42,448 nucleotides of DNA from Oceanicola sp. (lineage in GTDB: Bacteria > Pseudomonadota > Alphaproteobacteria > Rhodobacterales > Rhodobacteraceae), in the NCBI GenBank assembly GCA_022447275.1, contig JAKVBK010000026.1, positions 1 through 42,448 of the forward strand, read 5' to 3'. Shown piece after piece: positions 40,794 through 42,448 of this stretch. The stretch's first letter is position 1; each line of letters starts with the position of its first letter. Below the pieces are notes generated by a model. The model was not told where the DNA came from and did not search any database. It worked only from the letters and a program-made list of their open reading frames with translations. A program made the translations under genes and the position numbers.

Positions 40794-42320
40794 ATGAACC
40801 TCGCCATTTGGCTGCAACGCGCCGCCGTGCGACATGCACAGCGCCCTGCCCTGCTCCACGGAAACGAAAGCTGCGGGGATTACACGCATTTCTACGCACA
40901 GGCACGGGCGCTTGCGGCCGCACTTCTGGAACGCGGTATCCAGCCCGATGACAGGATCGGGATTTTTGCACGCAATCACCCGAATGTGCTGGTGGCTTAT
41001 TACGCGGTCTGGCTAATTGGGGCGGTCATCGTGCCGATCAACAACAAGTTGCACCGCAAGGAAGCCGCCTGGATCCTTGAGAACTCTGGCGCTTGCCTGG
41101 TACTGGCCAGCACGGCCCGCGGCGCGGACTTGGCCGAGGCCTGTCCCCTGCCCTGGCTCGATCTCGAGGGAGAAGCCTTCGCAAAGCTGTGCCAACCGGG
41201 CCCAACCTGCGATCCCATCGCCCGCAGCAAGGATGACTTGGCGTGGCTTTTTTACACTTCTGGCACCACTGGGCGACCCAAAGGCGTGCGCATCACACAC
41301 GGTATGATCGCGGCCACCTCTTTGGCCTATCTGGCCGATGTCGACACCGTGCTGCCTGACGATGCCGCGCTCTATGCAGCCCCCATGTCCCATGGAGCGG
41401 GCCTTTATGCTCCGGTTCACGTTCTGATGGGCGCGGCGCATATGGTGCCGCTTTCAGGAGGCTTTGACGCAGACGAAGTGCTTGCCCTGTCTGCCGAACA
41501 AAAATCCACATCAATGTTCATGGCCCCCACGATGGTGCGCAGGCTGCTGGACCGCGCCCGAGCCACCGGCCAGCGCGGCACAGGCATTCGGACCATCATC
41601 TACGGCGGCGGGCCCATGTATGTCAGCGACATTGTCGAGGCGGTCGATTGGTTTGGGCCACGTTTTGTTCAAATCTACGGGCAGGGTGAGTGCCCTATGG
41701 CCATCTCCTCACTGACACGAGAACAGGTGGCTGACAGGGCTCATCCGGATTGGGAAGCCCGCCTGGGATCGGTTGGCCAGGCACAATCTGTGGTCGAAAT
41801 TCGCATTGATGACGGCACCGGGCAGCCCGCGCCACATGGAGCCACCGGTGAGATTCTGGTTCGGGGCGCGCCCGTGATGCCGGGCTATTGGCAGAATGCC
41901 GCGGCAACCCGCGAGGCATTGCGCGAAGGCTGGCTGCATACGGGCGATCTTGGGCGCATCGATGCGGAGGGCTTTCTGACGCTGCTTGATCGTTCAAAGG
42001 ATGTGATCATTTCCGGGGGCAGCAACATCTATTCGCGTGAGGTCGAAGAGGTCTTGCTGCAGCACCCGGATGTGCACGAAGTGTCAGTGATCGGTCGCGC
42101 TGACCCGGAATGGGGGGAAGTGGTGGTTGCCGTCATTACACCAAGGGACGGCGCCAAACCGTCTAGCCAAGAACTTGATGCGCACTGCCTGTCAGAGATG
42201 GCGCGGTTCAAACGGCCCAAACATTATTGCGTTTGCGATGATCTGCCAAAGAACAACTACGGCAAAATCCTGAAAACTGACCTCCGCACGCGCCTCGACA
42301 GCTTGCCCCCGCTGGATTGA
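40794..42320 (+). CDS. AMP-forming acyl-CoA synthetase/ligase of unknown specificity
   Basis: A 508-residue member of the ANL superfamily. The AMP-binding motif YTSGTTGRPKG is at 154-164. IYGQGECPMAI replaces the usual YGxTE with Gln-Gly-Glu. LHTGDLGRID and the catalytic Lys in NNYGKILK (about 491) are present. It differs clearly from MatB in this window and probably activates a medium, long or aromatic acid. It lies 52 bases after soxT but is unlikely to be part of the sulfur pathway. The ribosome site is weak. It converges with a LuxR-type gene. Confidence 0.88.
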   Translation: MNLAIWLQRAAVRHAQRPALLHGNESCGDYTHFYAQARALAAALLERGIQPDDRIGIFARNHPNVLVAYYAVWLIGAVIVPINNKLHRKEAAWILENSGACLVLASTARGADLAEACPLPWLDLEGEAFAKLCQPGPTCDPIARSKDDLAWLFYTSGTTGRPKGVRITHGMIAATSLAYLADVDTVLPDDAALYAAPMSHGAGLYAPVHVLMGAAHMVPLSGGFDADEVLALSAEQKSTSMFMAPTMVRRLLDRARATGQRGTGIRTIIYGGGPMYVSDIVEAVDWFGPRFVQIYGQGECPMAISSLTREQVADRAHPDWEARLGSVGQAQSVVEIRIDDGTGQPAPHGATGEILVRGAPVMPGYWQNAAATREALREGWLHTGDLGRIDAEGFLTLLDRSKDVIISGGSNIYSREVEEVLLQHPDVHEVSVIGRADPEWGEVVVAVITPRDGAKPSSQELDAHCLSEMARFKRPKHYCVCDDLPKNNYGKILKTDLRTRLDSLPPLD

Positions 42321-42333
42321 CGCAAGCGCGTCA
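42318..42333. terminator. Palindrome spanning both stop codons of convergent genes
   Basis: TGACGC, AAGC, GCGTCA is a perfect 6-bp hairpin that includes the TGA of the acyl-CoA ligase and the TGA of the convergent LuxR gene. It could serve as a compact bidirectional terminator, but no T run follows either side. Confidence 0.4.
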
Positions 42334-42448
42334 TTCCATCCCGGCTTCCTTTGCAATCATCGCCGCGTGAGTGCGGTTACGCGCATCCAGTTTCCGACAC
42401 AGATTTTTGACATGCAGCTTGATCGTGACCTCGGCCAGGTCCAATTCA
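42331..42448 (-). CDS. LuxR-type response regulator or transcription factor, C-terminal part
   Basis: Only the last 38 residues are in the window; the gene continues past the right edge. They read as the end of a LuxR/GerE helix-turn-helix: LAEVTIKLHVKNLCRKLD, then ARNRTHAAMIAKEAGME. The VTIKLHVKN stretch is the recognition helix typical of NarL/FixJ-type regulators. Whether it has a receiver domain cannot be seen. It converges with the acyl-CoA ligase gene. Confidence 0.8.
   Translation of the reverse strand, partial: ELDLAEVTIKLHVKNLCRKLDARNRTHAAMIAKEAGME

Overview
The window looks like chromosome of a marine Rhodobacterales bacterium (roseobacter group). It is GC-rich and densely packed with short operons. 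The basis is family-level recognition: a Paracoccus-type sox cluster, an H-NOX-like/diguanylate cyclase pair, DUF3572, an ImuA-type gene with an alphaproteobacterial LexA box, a malonate TRAP operon and an MttB-family protein. No tRNA, rRNA, CRISPR array, insertion sequence or prophage was seen.

Layout. 0.2-6.3 kb, minus strand: MATE exporter; an H-NOX-like protein translationally coupled to an HNOBA-GGDEF cyclase; MttB-family methyltransferase; HAD phosphatase with DUF3572. 6.5-7.9 kb: PleD-like response regulator/diguanylate cyclase. 8.0-10.2 kb, minus: EF-hand protein, ECF sigma factor, anti-sigma-like protein and Spy/CnrX-like sensor. 10.4-12.5 kb: DUF983 and NUDIX, facing an EamA permease. 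12.6-19.1 kb: malonate uptake and activation (dctPQM, malonyl-CoA decarboxylase, malonyl-CoA synthetase) with a divergent GntR/FCD regulator and paired operators. 19.3-27.3 kb: aldo-keto reductase, LexA-controlled orphan ImuA-like gene, metG, and a three-gene ABC export/lipocalin operon. 27.4-42.3 kb: sulfur oxidation region.

The sox region is the functional core. soxVWXYZABCDEF run on the minus strand and soxS-soxR-soxT diverge from them. SoxXA, SoxYZ, SoxB and SoxCD form the complete periplasmic thiosulfate-oxidising system. SoxV, SoxW and SoxS supply reductant to it. SoxEF resembles flavocytochrome c sulfide dehydrogenase. SoxT is a likely sulfur-compound transporter. SoxR is an ArsR repressor with the two cysteines of persulfide sensors. 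A perfect ATTC-N8-GAAT site lies upstream of soxX. A near-copy (13 of 16 positions) lies upstream of a divergent metallo-beta-lactamase-fold gene, which suggests that gene belongs to the same regulon. A DUF302 protein lies between it and soxF.

The most unusual items are an H-NOX-fold protein whose heme-ligating His is replaced by Pro and whose YxSxR motif is lost, yet which stays coupled to its cyclase; a SoxH-like MBL protein that has lost HxHxDH; a CnrYXH-like sigma module preceded by a four-EF-hand protein; a LexA box on an ImuA-like gene with no imuB or dnaE2 beside it; and strong hairpins placed between dctP/dctQ and soxA/soxB.
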